Shown: positions 30,244 through 38,808, numbered from the stretch's first letter. The stretch is 64,000 nucleotides of DNA from Sinohyriopsis cumingii (GCA_028554795.2 CM068842.1:25888590-25952589), one strand, 5' to 3'. Numbers and translations: made by a program. The notes: generated by a model from the letters alone, not told the origin.

Positions 30244-30987
30244 TCATGGAGAGTGAAATGAAGTCGAGGACGGAGACGTGTACAGGACAGGCCCTCCGTC
30301 TTGGCACCAGTGGTGAAACATGTGGGTACGAAATCGCAAATCCTCGGGGGTCGTAGGTTTCAAATCGACGAGTAAATAGGCGTGTGGCGTTTGAGTGGCA
30401 TCGTCGTACGCCTGAGTCAGCCAAGGCGTTCCTAACTGTTTGGCTAAGACTTGCACTTGCGATTTATCTCGAGGACTTTTAAACAAGACCACGTAATGCG
30501 CATTGAGACTGATGGTGCGATGGGCTTTACTTTGTTGAAACAAATTTTGGGTGATGTAAACGACACTGGCATTACGGTGATGCCCTTTGCGCGTAAACCA
30601 CAATTTAATTTCTTCTTCGTCTTCTCCTAACATGTCGTCGAAAATGACCAAATGGGTTAGACGGGAGTCAGAGACGATGCCATCGTCTTCTTTAGGAATG
30701 CCTTCCACAAACACGATGGAATCGCCTTGACTTTCTCGCAAGAGGCTGTACGCCGATTGCCACTCTTTGTAACACCACACGATCCGTTGAGGGGGTCGAT
30801 CGATCAAATGATGTTTATGTTCGATCAAACGTTTGACGAATTCGGTTTTGCCTGAACCGCTAGGTCCAGCAATGAGCATGTTAAAGGGATGGCGAAGATA
30901 CAAAGCCTCCCAACTGGCACGATCTAAGTGTTCGTCGATGACTTTGACAGTAGAGGAAGAGGGAGCAGAGACAGCAGAGGTAGCCAT
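30244..30987 (-). CDS. FtsK/HerA-type genome-packaging ATPase
   Basis: 247 residues from the ATG at 30987, which has a strong context (CACACCATGG). The longer frame begins with TTG, and TATATAAA at 31035-31042 (minus strand) puts the cap site near 31010. Walker A is A-G-P-S-G-S-G-K-T, Walker B L-V-I-F-D-D, and a T-Q-N sensor follows a G-H-H-R segment. This is the packaging motor of Polintons and adintoviruses. Sequence and length differ from the ATPase at 404-1078, confirming two separate elements in the window. Confidence 0.93.
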   Translation of the reverse strand: MATSAVSAPSSSTVKVIDEHLDRASWEALYLRHPFNMLIAGPSGSGKTEFVKRLIEHKHHLIDRPPQRIVWCYKEWQSAYSLLRESQGDSIVFVEGIPKEDDGIVSDSRLTHLVIFDDMLGEDEEEIKLWFTRKGHHRNASVVYITQNLFQQSKAHRTISLNAHYVVLFKSPRDKSQVQVLAKQLGTPWLTQAYDDATQTPHAYLLVDLKPTTPEDLRFRTHMFHHWCQDGGPVLYTSPSSTSFHSP

Positions 30988-31034
30988 GGTGTGAGAAATG
31001 TCACTTGTGACACTAAAAACAAACAAGACAAGAG

Positions 31035-31063
31035 TTTATATACTTTTTCAGAACACGTTTATT
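31035..31063 (-). promoter_or_regulatory. TATATAAA promoter overlapping the upstream poly(A) signal
   Basis: TATATAAA (31035-31042, minus strand) for the ATPase gene, and AATAAA (31058-31063) only 8 nt after the stop of the gene upstream. Termination of one unit and initiation of the next share about 30 bp. Confidence 0.65.
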
Positions 31064-31070
31064 GAATGTT

Positions 31071-31400
31071 TCAAATATGAACACGAAAGACAAAAATACA
31101 TACAACCCAAATAGTGATGTACAGGAATATAAAACACAGCAAAACAATCAAAGTGAAATATAAACAAGTGTCTGTACAACATGTTTTGGGTAACGAAGAT
31201 GTCCTAGGGACAGTGTGTAATGTTCTTACAGTCTCTACTTGAGGTATTGTCACACAAGTGTCCTCCCGGAATGACCTTTCAGGTATGTCCATGACAGTCC
31301 TGTCCTGAAGCGAGTGGTTGTTCTCGGTGACGGGTTCTTCTGGCACCGTCACTAACACAGGTTGAAAAGTAACTTTTTTCCTTGAACAACTCTTGTGCAT
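31071..31400 (-). CDS. Single-pass membrane protein, unknown
   Basis: 109 residues. A hydrophilic N-terminal region of about 75 residues with basic start is followed by two cysteines (T-C-C-T-D-T-C) and one strongly hydrophobic segment at about residues 80-105 ending four residues before the C-terminus. It is a tail-anchored-like topology without a signal peptide. Not recognised as a known family. It overlaps the end of the preceding ORF (31279-31620) and is the last gene of the accessory block. Confidence 0.6.
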   Translation of the reverse strand: MHKSCSRKKVTFQPVLVTVPEEPVTENNHSLQDRTVMDIPERSFREDTCVTIPQVETVRTLHTVPRTSSLPKTCCTDTCLYFTLIVLLCFIFLYITIWVVCIFVFRVHI

Positions 31401-31620
31401 ACTGGGTCACTTCTTGGGTCCAAACCTCAAAACCCCCCTTTTTCCAATCACGAACATCTGTCCAATGAGGGTGTAAGTCACAAGCTACACACACATCGTC
31501 ATACACGTCTTGGGTCGCTAAAAGTTGACGAATCTTTTTTTCCTGTTGAGGTCGAGAAGTATCCAGATGAAAACGCAAGGCTTTGAACAAAAGGAGTTTT
31601 TCGTGACCATTTAAGGCCAT
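31279..31620 (-). CDS. Small accessory ORF, unknown
   Basis: 113 residues from the ATG at 31620; the longer frame starts with GTG and is not preferred. The N-terminal helical part (H-E-K-L-L-L-F-K-A-L) is followed by a Cys-x-x-Cys segment (V-C-V-A-C-D-L-H-P-H) that could bind metal, and a Trp-rich stretch. It overlaps the upstream ORF by 10 nt and the downstream ORF by about 120 nt, which is compact even for this element. Confidence 0.5.
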   Translation of the reverse strand: MALNGHEKLLLFKALRFHLDTSRPQQEKKIRQLLATQDVYDDVCVACDLHPHWTDVRDWKKGGFEVWTQEVTQYAQELFKEKSYFSTCVSDGARRTRHREQPLASGQDCHGHT

Positions 31621-31835
31621 GGAGGTGGTAAGTACTGATCGTAAAGAGTCCACAAGGAATCGGCTGGTAAACGAAATCCCAGAAAACAAGTCACTAAGAC
31701 ACACACCACTTGTCGTCCAAAATTGAATGGATACAGTTCTTGTAATAATTGATGGTAATGATCCACGGTTTGAATATGGTCATTGAGTTCCTTCCACGGA
31801 ATCTGTTGGATGACATGTGACATAAACCGTGGCAT
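31611..31835 (-). CDS. Small accessory ORF, unknown
   Basis: 74 residues. Contains W-K-E-L-N-D-H, a hydrophobic patch V-V-C-V-L-V-T-C-F-L-G-F at about residues 42-53, and a Pro-Trp end. It overlaps the end of the gene upstream by 56 nt. TATAAAAAC (minus strand, about 31844-31852) lies only about 10 nt ahead of the ATG, so initiation at the ATG near 31823 is possible. Confidence 0.4.
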   Translation of the reverse strand: MPRFMSHVIQQIPWKELNDHIQTVDHYHQLLQELYPFNFGRQVVCVLVTCFLGFRLPADSLWTLYDQYLPPPWP

Positions 31836-32298
31836 GGCAGCCTGTTTTTATATTCTCTTTTTTTCGGATGCAATAGACGTACTTTCTAGCCAGAGATCTT
31901 CGTTCTCCAGTAGGGAATCTAAATCTTGCATACTGTAACCGAGACGTTAGAGTTCGTTTAGGTGTTTCCTCTTCCTCTAAGTAGATTCCACGTAAAATAT
32001 GTTGGTAATCCTTTAACTTGTCTTCCTCAATGCATTGCACTAGGTGAATCTCGAAGTAACCATAATCATGAACATGTCGATCATTAGCGACCTCAAAGTT
32101 TTGAACAATGTCTGACCATTGAAAGAATTTCTGACGAATCAGTTCTCTTATACCCTTCAGGTACCAGTGGTTAAAGATCTGGTGACGTATCGGATGCAAT
32201 TGTTCTTTACGTTTCACTTGTATTTTGACCAGCTCTCGGTAAATGCGTTCTCTCAACTCCACAGGCAAAGCACGAATGTTCTCTTGTAAAGTATCCAT
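31780..32298 (-). CDS. Tandem-duplicated accessory gene B (F-box-like N-terminus)
   Basis: 172 residues. The first 39 residues, including L-P-V-E-L-R-E-R-I-Y-R-E-L, are identical to those of the next gene upstream, and the underlying DNA is near-identical for about 140 bp. The rest is homologous but diverged (H-W-Y-L-K, F-x-W-x-D-I). The short leucine-rich motif resembles the start of an F-box, which would recruit ubiquitin ligase; the match is brief and uncertain. The duplication looks recent or maintained by gene conversion at the 5' end. Confidence 0.6.
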   Translation of the reverse strand: MDTLQENIRALPVELRERIYRELVKIQVKRKEQLHPIRHQIFNHWYLKGIRELIRQKFFQWSDIVQNFEVANDRHVHDYGYFEIHLVQCIEEDKLKDYQHILRGIYLEEEETPKRTLTSRLQYARFRFPTGERRSLARKYVYCIRKKENIKTGCHATVYVTCHPTDSVEGTQ

Positions 32299-32310
32299 GA
32301 ATAGGTCATA

Positions 32311-32766
32311 CTAAATCCTCTTTGGTCTGACACAAGAAATGTACTCTTTGCACAAACATGGTTTCACTTCAGTGTCGAATTTAAATCGTTGAGTCACTAA
32401 TCTACACATTACAATTCGTTCAGAAGTTTCCTCTTTCACCAAGTTGACATTGTGTTCAAGATGTTGGTAATTCGTTAACTCTTCCTCTGGAATTCGATGC
32501 AGTACGTTTACAATGTAGTAGATAGAATCGTCAATACCAAACCATTCCTTTTTATAACCAGGAGGTCGTTGATCAATGTCTGTCCAATGGAACACTTTCA
32601 ATTGAATCAGTCCTTGTATAGCCTTCAGGTACCAGTGGTTCAAACACCGGTGACGTATCGGATGCAATTGTTCTTTACGTTTCACTTGTATTTTGACCAG
32701 CTCTCGGTAAATGCGTTCTCTCAACTCCACAGGCAAAGCACGAATGTTCTCTTGTAAAGTATCCAT
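32311..32766 (-). CDS. Tandem-duplicated accessory gene A (F-box-like N-terminus)
   Basis: 151 residues; partner of the 31780-32298 gene, with the same 39 first residues and about 35-40% identity by eye in the remainder. The period of the duplication is 468 bp. A conserved C-terminal pattern (C-K-E-Y-I-S-C-V-R-P-K versus A-R-K-Y-V-Y-C-I-R-K-K) suggests a folded domain. Not assigned to a family. Confidence 0.6.
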   Translation of the reverse strand: MDTLQENIRALPVELRERIYRELVKIQVKRKEQLHPIRHRCLNHWYLKAIQGLIQLKVFHWTDIDQRPPGYKKEWFGIDDSIYYIVNVLHRIPEEELTNYQHLEHNVNLVKEETSERIVMCRLVTQRFKFDTEVKPCLCKEYISCVRPKRI

Positions 32767-32794
32767 GAACAGATGATTATGGTAAAAAGTTACT

Positions 32795-33532
32795 TCAATG
32801 TCTCGGTCCCACTAAGGGTAAGTAATGACAATTCGGTGACCATCGAGCATGTTCAACGAAGGCCGAATCTTGCGGTTCCCAGTGGTGAAGTGACACACCG
32901 CAACTGAAGCACTTGACTTTATCTCCTTCGCCCAAGTAGAAAAATCCGGCTCTGGCTAATTCTTCGGGGGTCGGTCCTCCCAGATACTTTGGCCATTTTC
33001 CTTTGAACGATTGAAGACGATTTTCAAAGTCGCAGTATTCCGACAAACGCACAGGAAACGAATATTCGTTTTTCACAGGTTCGTTTCGATGAGGGTTGGG
33101 TGACAGGAACAGGAGTTTGCTCAGGGCTGGATGACATCCGTAGGGGGGTAGACGTGAAGGTGAACATTCCCCTTTAAACCCGGTAAAATGTCTAAGAGGA
33201 CGAGCGGCATCGCTTTCGCATCCCTCAGGTTTGACACGCACAGCATCACTTTCCATGACAGGGGTAGTGAGAACAAAGTTCCCATGATGCTTTACGGCAT
33301 CGCTCAGGTCACAACGTACAGCATCGGTCCCATCGCAAGGCTCACAATCGCACTCGTCTGCAAACTCCGTTACGCAATTACAATGGTAACCACATGGACA
33401 ATCGCAGTTTCCTTCCGGACATTTTCCGTCGCAATGCATGGGTCTTATCCATCCAGTATTAGTCACACTAGAGGAAGATACAACTTTTTTACAATCCCCA
33501 AACTGAAACGATGTCTTTTTCAAAGTATTCAT
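32795..33532 (-). CDS. BIR-domain protein with Cys-rich N-terminus (inhibitor-of-apoptosis type)
   Basis: 245 residues. Residues about 33-66 hold a dense cysteine cluster (C-D-G-K-C-P, C-D-C-P-C-G). The C-terminal 90 residues form a canonical BIR domain: R-L-Q-S-F, W-P, L-A-R-A-G-F-F-Y-L-G, then C-F-S-C, 16 residues, H, six residues, C. BIR proteins bind caspases or signalling adaptors and block host cell death; no RING finger is present. TATAAAAAA at about 33588-33596 (minus strand) supports its own promoter. Likely captured from a host, since bivalve and insect genomes have many BIR genes. Confidence 0.88.
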   Translation of the reverse strand: MNTLKKTSFQFGDCKKVVSSSSVTNTGWIRPMHCDGKCPEGNCDCPCGYHCNCVTEFADECDCEPCDGTDAVRCDLSDAVKHHGNFVLTTPVMESDAVRVKPEGCESDAARPLRHFTGFKGECSPSRLPPYGCHPALSKLLFLSPNPHRNEPVKNEYSFPVRLSEYCDFENRLQSFKGKWPKYLGGPTPEELARAGFFYLGEGDKVKCFSCGVSLHHWEPQDSAFVEHARWSPNCHYLPLVGPRH

Positions 33533-33591
33533 CTTGTTCGCTCGGTCTTGGTAGTCACAATGAACTATCGATCTTGACCATAGCCCCTTTT

Positions 33592-34050
33592 TTATACTAG
33601 TCTCAATGCAGTCTCCAACTTGTACATCTTTCCTTTTTTACGTTTTTTATGTCCTGTTCTGGAAGGTACCGTCTCTAAGGTACCGTCAACATTGTACCGT
33701 AGTGCGATGGGTGGAAAGGCCATAGAAAGGTAAGGGCAGTTCAGAGACCATCGAGTATGCTCCAGAATAGCTGAATCTTTATAGATACATAGATCCATTC
33801 GTAACTTCAGTCCGCAAGCGAAACACTGTACCTCGTATCCCAATCCTGACTCAGGTCCCAAGTAGACAAATCCTGTTCTAGCTAAAACATGCGAAGAAGG
33901 TAATCCTTCCCTATCCGTAGGCCATTTCTGAAACGTGTCCAATCGACGGGCACAATCACAATAGTCAGGTAAGAAGACTGGAAAATGGTAGGGTTTGAAC
34001 TTGGAGTTCTCATCGGGTTTCTCACTCGATTCTTGCTGTGGCGAAGTCAT
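33592..34050 (-). CDS. Second, divergent BIR-domain protein
   Basis: 152 residues with one BIR domain at about residues 22-108. The zinc ligands are C76, C79, H98 and C105. The gap between C79 and H98 is two residues longer than the usual 16, and the conserved Trp in that loop is missing, so ligand binding may differ from the neighbouring BIR gene. The tail is basic (K-K-R-K-K-G-K). The two BIR genes share gene order and likely arose by duplication followed by divergence. It lies 23 nt after the polymerase gene. Confidence 0.85.
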   Translation of the reverse strand: MTSPQQESSEKPDENSKFKPYHFPVFLPDYCDCARRLDTFQKWPTDREGLPSSHVLARTGFVYLGPESGLGYEVQCFACGLKLRMDLCIYKDSAILEHTRWSLNCPYLSMAFPPIALRYNVDGTLETVPSRTGHKKRKKGKMYKLETALRLV

Positions 34051-34073
34051 CTTTCTGGTGGGTGACTATCCTA

Positions 34074-37000
34074 TTACAACCAATGTTTTATACCAACGTG
34101 TCCATACGGTAAGGTGAAATGATTGGGAAGTCGAACTCGCTTCTGGTACACGATTTGATAAACTTTTTCCAAAGGTCGACTGACGATGTGGTGAGTGGGT
34201 AAACGTACAATCTTGTTCGGTTGGTAAGTGGTCACTTTAAAGTTTCCATCCTCTCCCGATTGCAAGGCTTCTTTCAATACCCCAAAGTTGACCACACGAC
34301 TGGTACGATAATTCAGAGTCAGTCCTTTCACTTTGCACGTCGTGTGCACTTCTCCTTGTTTGTCCCGGTATTCGTAGCCGTAATTTTTGGGACCGCCACT
34401 GACAAAACTTAGAATCTTGTCGTCGGGATGCTCGTCTGTCCAGGCTCCTAAACGGTCTCCTTCGATGTCAGGGTGATGTTGAATTGGGTGATGGATGTAA
34501 ATGCAACTGTCCGTGTCAAAGTACAGGACGCGTTCTTCTAACAGTTCTAAAGCTTCGTACAATTTTAAGCGAGCATGGGCTGTCACGTAAGCCGCAATGA
34601 TGACATTTCCAAAAGGGTCGTCTTGTACAAAGTCCAGATCTTCTTCGTAATTGACCAAGATCAAATTCTCTCGAACGACGTCCACGTGTTTCATGTATTT
34701 GGTTTTGTCGTGAATCATCTGGAAGTAGCGGGAAGGTTCTGTCAAATATTCCGTCTTGGGTAAACACGGTCGTTGTGCCATTTTACCCCACAAGCAATTT
34801 AACATCACTTTGGCAAACGATCGCCTGCCTTCGTTTTTCTCGATGTGGTCCAAAGTGATGCCTTCTTGTTCGTAGTATTTCTCTTTGAATTGTATTTGGT
34901 CTTCGGGAGTATGACACCAGGAAGGATAGCCGCTGGCTTCTTGCTTCAGTTTCAAAAAGGCATCCACGTAGTCGGCGAAAATGCCTTTCTGACTGGGATC
35001 ACCCTTGCGGTACTGTTGTGTCTTGGGAAAGTGGCAAATCTCGTATACTTCTAACAGTTCGTATCCCATGTCCAGAGCTTTGAACAATTCTACGCTGACC
35101 CAGGTTCCCGTCAAGGCCCGTTCTTCCTGGCTGTGATGACAAGGTTGGTCTTGGTTGCACGTTTCGGCACAAGTACGGCACAATGGAAACATCAGTTTGC
35201 CTTGACAATGGTGAGGTAAGACGGGATGGTAGAGGTTCGTGGGAGGCAAAACTTTACACTTGATCAAGCCTTCGTATTGTCGAATGTTTTTCAGGTCGAT
35301 GTGTTCCGTCAGCAATTGCGGGTGCCCTACAGGAAAGCGACAATATTTGCACACGTAGGGATACAGCGAACACACGTCCAAGTATTTGATTTCTTCTCCT
35401 TTCTCTTCGTCGGCTTGGTACAGCAAACAGGTGGCATTGGTCCTTCCTCCGTACAAACTATCCCTCGGGTTCAGCGGGTCCATGAACTGGTAACTTTCCA
35501 CGAGGCGTTTAAACTCGGGATCGGTTTTGATACGGTGATCGTACTCGTGTTCCCACATTTCCACCACTTGGTATCCTTCCTGTTCTAACTTTAGGCGTCG
35601 CTGACAAGTGTCCTGGTACAAGTCTTCCATGGTTCGTTGCAAAAACTGATTTTTAGTGCCACGGTCAGGGTAACAAACAGGACATCCGTGAAATAAGCAA
35701 CCGTTAAACTCGTACACGATCTTGGGGTTTTCTAAGTCCCAGCCATCGACCGAATACGTTCCGATGGTCTTTTCGCCCCCTCCGTTGCGAGCATGCTGAA
35801 TCCACTTGTCTTCCTTGTCGCACAAGTAATGTAACCAACGTAGGGCTTTGACCGAGTATTGACGCTTGACAAAGTGGGTCGTTTGAGGACTGATGACAGC
35901 CACGGTGTTTTCAGGCATGAATCGTTGTCGATACACTAAGGAACACGCTTTGGCAATGGTGCAAGCTTCTTTCAAAGGATCGACCCCTCCGTGTTCCATG
36001 AACAGTTCTCGAAATTTTCCACAGCAACGTCGTAAAATGTCCACGTCGGAACGACAATACTTTAACATTTCTTCCTGAAAGTCGAAAGGGTCCGAGGCGT
36101 GAGCCTGGTACCAAGCGTAGAAAGCTTCTCGTTGTTCGGTACGCATGTTGTCGGGGTCGTAATAGTGAGCCTCGGGCAAATGGGGTAGAACGGCGTGTTG
36201 GTTGGCTTCCGTATTGAAAAAGTGTGGAAAGTACCCTTTAGCCATTTCTGTCATTCCAAACGTTTTAGGCATTCGACTCAAAGGCATAGCCAAGTAACTC
36301 ATCGAATCTTTAAACTGCACTTGTCCCACTTGCATGAAAATGATTTTGGCTCCGTTCAAAGTCACTTTAGGACGCTCGGTGCCTTGTTCCGTATAGTACC
36401 TCAAAAGAAACTGTCCATCGTATCCGGAGAAATTGTGAGCCATCACCGTGGCATGACGATGACAATCTCCGTAACGTTCGATGTCCTCTTGGCTCCACGT
36501 CTTGTCGACGGGGTCTAAGACCCATTGGGCAAAATCGGCTAACGTGTTTGGTCCCCGAAAGATTTTTTCACGCCCTCCGGGAATCTTGCTGCAGTGAGGG
36601 CAATGACTGAAGATAGGTTCTTGAATGCACTTCTCGCACGCTCGATGAGCCACGCAGAAATTAGGAATGTGAATGCCAGTCTCTTGCATGCATTCGAAAT
36701 CGAAAAAGATGAAATTGCCTTTCTTCTTGTGACCGTCCTCTTTCTCTGGTGGGGGTTGGTATTTCTGCACGTAACATTGGTGTTCCAAGTCCACGATGTG
36801 GTGACAAATGTGACATTTTTTCTTTCCTGAACATACGTGTGCCTTGGTATTATTGGTACGTATGACTTGTTCACACGTAGAGCACAATCTCAGCAGTTGA
36901 CAAGCGCATTTCTTCTGTGAACCTTGCGTTTTCAGATGTTGTTGGTAACAGGCAGGGCTGACAAACGTGCGCAGACAAGTGGAACAAGGCACTGGTTCTT

Positions 37001-38111
37001 CGCTCAGACAGGGTGAAGAGGCCAAACATCCTGTGCATTTCGATCCACAATGCTTGTGTTGCTCTCGATTGTTATAACCATGGTCACATTTCTCACAGTA
37101 ATAACCGTATTTCAGGAATCCGGTGATACTGGTAATGGTATCGAAATGTTCATCGTGATAATAGACATGAATGTATTTTCCGTCCTTAAAGTCTTGGCCT
37201 CGAAACAACAGAGGTCCGCGCACTTCTTGAGGGTGCACTTTCAAGGTGTAGCGTGGAGCTAGGGCATCTTGCAATTTTTGCATCTCAGGAATGCCACAGG
37301 GTGTGTCTTTGGACAGGCCAGCTTGTTGCAACAGGAGTTCTGCTTCGTTTCGTTGCTTGGCTCGATGGGAACGTTGAATAGTGTCCCAGGTTCTTTTCCA
37401 TTCTACCGTGTCGTTCTTGTTGGCATAGGTTCGTCCCACCACGATGGCACGGGCTAAGCACATCTGGTCATGAGGGTTGTCAATTCGGACGAGACTCTTT
37501 TTGGTGTTGCGAAGGTCGTCCACCAATAACATCTTTTTGCGTCCTGTCCCTTGAGGAGGAGAGACGTGGGTCATGTCCAGTGTGGCTTTACCATCGGTGA
37601 TGTCAAACTGATCATTAGATTGTTGTACGTGTTGAATCTTGTCCATGACTTTGGAAGCAGTCAATTCTGCAGGGGTGCTAAACTCGATCCAAACAGGGGA
37701 TTTCAAACCGTCGTGTTGTATGGAAAGTCTCAAGCGATCGTCTTCTTTGGGTTGACATTGTCGCTTAAGTGCAGTGAGCAGAGAATCCCACACTCCGGTG
37801 ATGAACCCTTCTGCTTTCTCTAACGGCACTTCGGCCTTGAAATCTTTAAACTTCACCGTGTATTTGTAAGCCGTGGTTCTAAATTTTCTAGAGGAGCGCT
37901 TTTCCGTCTCTCGAATGGAATAGTACTTTTCAGGGTTGACTAAGGGTGGTGAACTTGTTTTAGAGGGTTCGGATTCTGGTTCACTCATGTCCTCTTCAAA
38001 ATCACTGGCATGAATTTGTGCCAAGATTTCAGCCCTGGTACGAGGCGATAGATCACGTTTCTGCCTCTTACTTTCTTCTTCTTTCTTCTCGAATGAATGG
38101 GATCGTTTCAT
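34074..38111 (-). CDS. Protein-primed family B DNA polymerase
   Basis: 1345 residues, one uninterrupted frame. The basic N-terminus (K-R-Q-K-R near residue 15) may be a nuclear signal. A cysteine-rich zinc cluster spans about 340-450. The 3'-5' exonuclease has Exo I F-F-D-F-E near 470, Exo II N-F-S-G-Y-D near 562 and Exo III Y-C-R-S-D near 688. The polymerase has motif A D-V-C-S-L-Y-P near 914, motif B K-V-M-L-N-C-L-W-G near 1105, motif C D-T-D-S near 1200 and K-V-K-G near 1260. All catalytic residues are present. It replicates the linear element from its TIRs. The TATA box (CTATAAAG, minus strand, about 38160-38166) is 20 bp from that of the divergent gene. Confidence 0.96.
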   Translation of the reverse strand: MKRSHSFEKKEEESKRQKRDLSPRTRAEILAQIHASDFEEDMSEPESEPSKTSSPPLVNPEKYYSIRETEKRSSRKFRTTAYKYTVKFKDFKAEVPLEKAEGFITGVWDSLLTALKRQCQPKEDDRLRLSIQHDGLKSPVWIEFSTPAELTASKVMDKIQHVQQSNDQFDITDGKATLDMTHVSPPQGTGRKKMLLVDDLRNTKKSLVRIDNPHDQMCLARAIVVGRTYANKNDTVEWKRTWDTIQRSHRAKQRNEAELLLQQAGLSKDTPCGIPEMQKLQDALAPRYTLKVHPQEVRGPLLFRGQDFKDGKYIHVYYHDEHFDTITSITGFLKYGYYCEKCDHGYNNREQHKHCGSKCTGCLASSPCLSEEPVPCSTCLRTFVSPACYQQHLKTQGSQKKCACQLLRLCSTCEQVIRTNNTKAHVCSGKKKCHICHHIVDLEHQCYVQKYQPPPEKEDGHKKKGNFIFFDFECMQETGIHIPNFCVAHRACEKCIQEPIFSHCPHCSKIPGGREKIFRGPNTLADFAQWVLDPVDKTWSQEDIERYGDCHRHATVMAHNFSGYDGQFLLRYYTEQGTERPKVTLNGAKIIFMQVGQVQFKDSMSYLAMPLSRMPKTFGMTEMAKGYFPHFFNTEANQHAVLPHLPEAHYYDPDNMRTEQREAFYAWYQAHASDPFDFQEEMLKYCRSDVDILRRCCGKFRELFMEHGGVDPLKEACTIAKACSLVYRQRFMPENTVAVISPQTTHFVKRQYSVKALRWLHYLCDKEDKWIQHARNGGGEKTIGTYSVDGWDLENPKIVYEFNGCLFHGCPVCYPDRGTKNQFLQRTMEDLYQDTCQRRLKLEQEGYQVVEMWEHEYDHRIKTDPEFKRLVESYQFMDPLNPRDSLYGGRTNATCLLYQADEEKGEEIKYLDVCSLYPYVCKYCRFPVGHPQLLTEHIDLKNIRQYEGLIKCKVLPPTNLYHPVLPHHCQGKLMFPLCRTCAETCNQDQPCHHSQEERALTGTWVSVELFKALDMGYELLEVYEICHFPKTQQYRKGDPSQKGIFADYVDAFLKLKQEASGYPSWCHTPEDQIQFKEKYYEQEGITLDHIEKNEGRRSFAKVMLNCLWGKMAQRPCLPKTEYLTEPSRYFQMIHDKTKYMKHVDVVRENLILVNYEEDLDFVQDDPFGNVIIAAYVTAHARLKLYEALELLEERVLYFDTDSCIYIHHPIQHHPDIEGDRLGAWTDEHPDDKILSFVSGGPKNYGYEYRDKQGEVHTTCKVKGLTLNYRTSRVVNFGVLKEALQSGEDGNFKVTTYQPNKIVRLPTHHIVSRPLEKVYQIVYQKRVRLPNHFTLPYGHVGIKHWL

Positions 38112-38157
38112 CTTGAAAGCAAAAAGTCAAATGACTCAAGTTCAAACACCATAAACT

Positions 38158-38192
38158 ACTTTATAGTCATAGCAGACCAGCGTATATAAAAG
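38158..38192. promoter_or_regulatory. Compact bidirectional promoter (polymerase / zinc-knuckle gene)
   Basis: A minus-strand TATA (CTATAAAG) and a plus-strand TATATAAAAG at 38183-38192 sit back to back about 20 bp apart, serving divergent transcripts with predicted starts near 38132 and 38215. Confidence 0.7.
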
Positions 38193-38245
38193 GGTGTGTG
38201 TCTTGTCCTTTCACTATTCATTTCACTCTCAAGCCGAACACAACG

Positions 38246-38716
38246 ATGGAAGAGACTGACCAGATGGAACGTTTCGTCAGAGCTTTGCGAGGGGTCATTA
38301 GAAAATTCTCTTCAGACCAGCCTACGGACTACTCTCCTTCCTTTAGAGATAAAAGTCAAGATACTTGCTATATCTGTCAGAAGAAAGGGCATTGGTCTTC
38401 AGAGTGTCCAGACCGTCAAAAAAGAAAAAAAACAGGGGATAAAAAAGACAAAAGTCAAGATACCTGTTATTATTGTAAAGAAAAAGGACATTGGTCTCCA
38501 GATTGCCCAAAAAAGACACAAGAGGAGTCAGAAGAAAAGAAGGATTCTTCAGAAGAAGAGAGGGATTCTTCAGAGGAAGAGAGGGATTCTTCTGAGGAAG
38601 AAAGAAGACAGGTGAAGAAAAAGAAACAGGAGAAAAAAAGAAGAAGGGAAGAAAGAGAGGAGGAAGAAGAGGAAAAGAGTGTGACGGTGAAGAAATTCAA
38701 AAAACAGAGAGACTAA
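38246..38716 (+). CDS. Two-CCHC zinc-knuckle protein with acidic Ser/Glu repeats
   Basis: 156 residues from the ATG at 38246; the frame also opens upstream at a GTG, but this lies before the predicted cap site. Two retroviral-type zinc knuckles, C-Y-I-C-Q-K-K-G-H-W-S-S-E-C and C-Y-Y-C-K-E-K-G-H-W-S-P-D-C, point to single-stranded nucleic acid binding. Three perfect tandem repeats of D-S-S-E-E-E-R follow, with strong casein-kinase-type character, then a K/R-rich tail. It is one of only two rightward genes. An ordinary AATAAA follows at 38803-38808. Role inferred as RNA/ssDNA binding in replication or packaging. Confidence 0.8.
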   Translation: MEETDQMERFVRALRGVIRKFSSDQPTDYSPSFRDKSQDTCYICQKKGHWSSECPDRQKRKKTGDKKDKSQDTCYYCKEKGHWSPDCPKKTQEESEEKKDSSEEERDSSEEERDSSEEERRQVKKKKQEKKRRREEREEEEEEKSVTVKKFKKQRD

Positions 38717-38802
38717 ACAAGGAGAAAAGAAGAAATCAATGAACTTATTATTAAAGTGTCGTGTTGTGAATTGTGAATTGGATTGTAAAAAATGGAGAAA
38801 AG

Positions 38803-38808
38803 AATAAA
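38803..38808 (+). terminator. Poly(A) signal of the zinc-knuckle gene
   Basis: AATAAA 87 nt after the stop codon. Shows conventional polyadenylation for this gene, in contrast to the stem-loop genes. Confidence 0.65.

Noticed and set aside
30188..30424. N-terminal extension of the basic 29225-30187 protein to 399 residues
   Set aside because: The extension overlaps the ATPase gene and contains the TATA box that drives the shorter form.
33145..33175. Another copy of the 26-bp cassette promoter element inside the BIR gene
   Set aside because: Only a partial match (GACGTGAAGG then CATTCCCC) within a conserved coding region, so chance is more likely.
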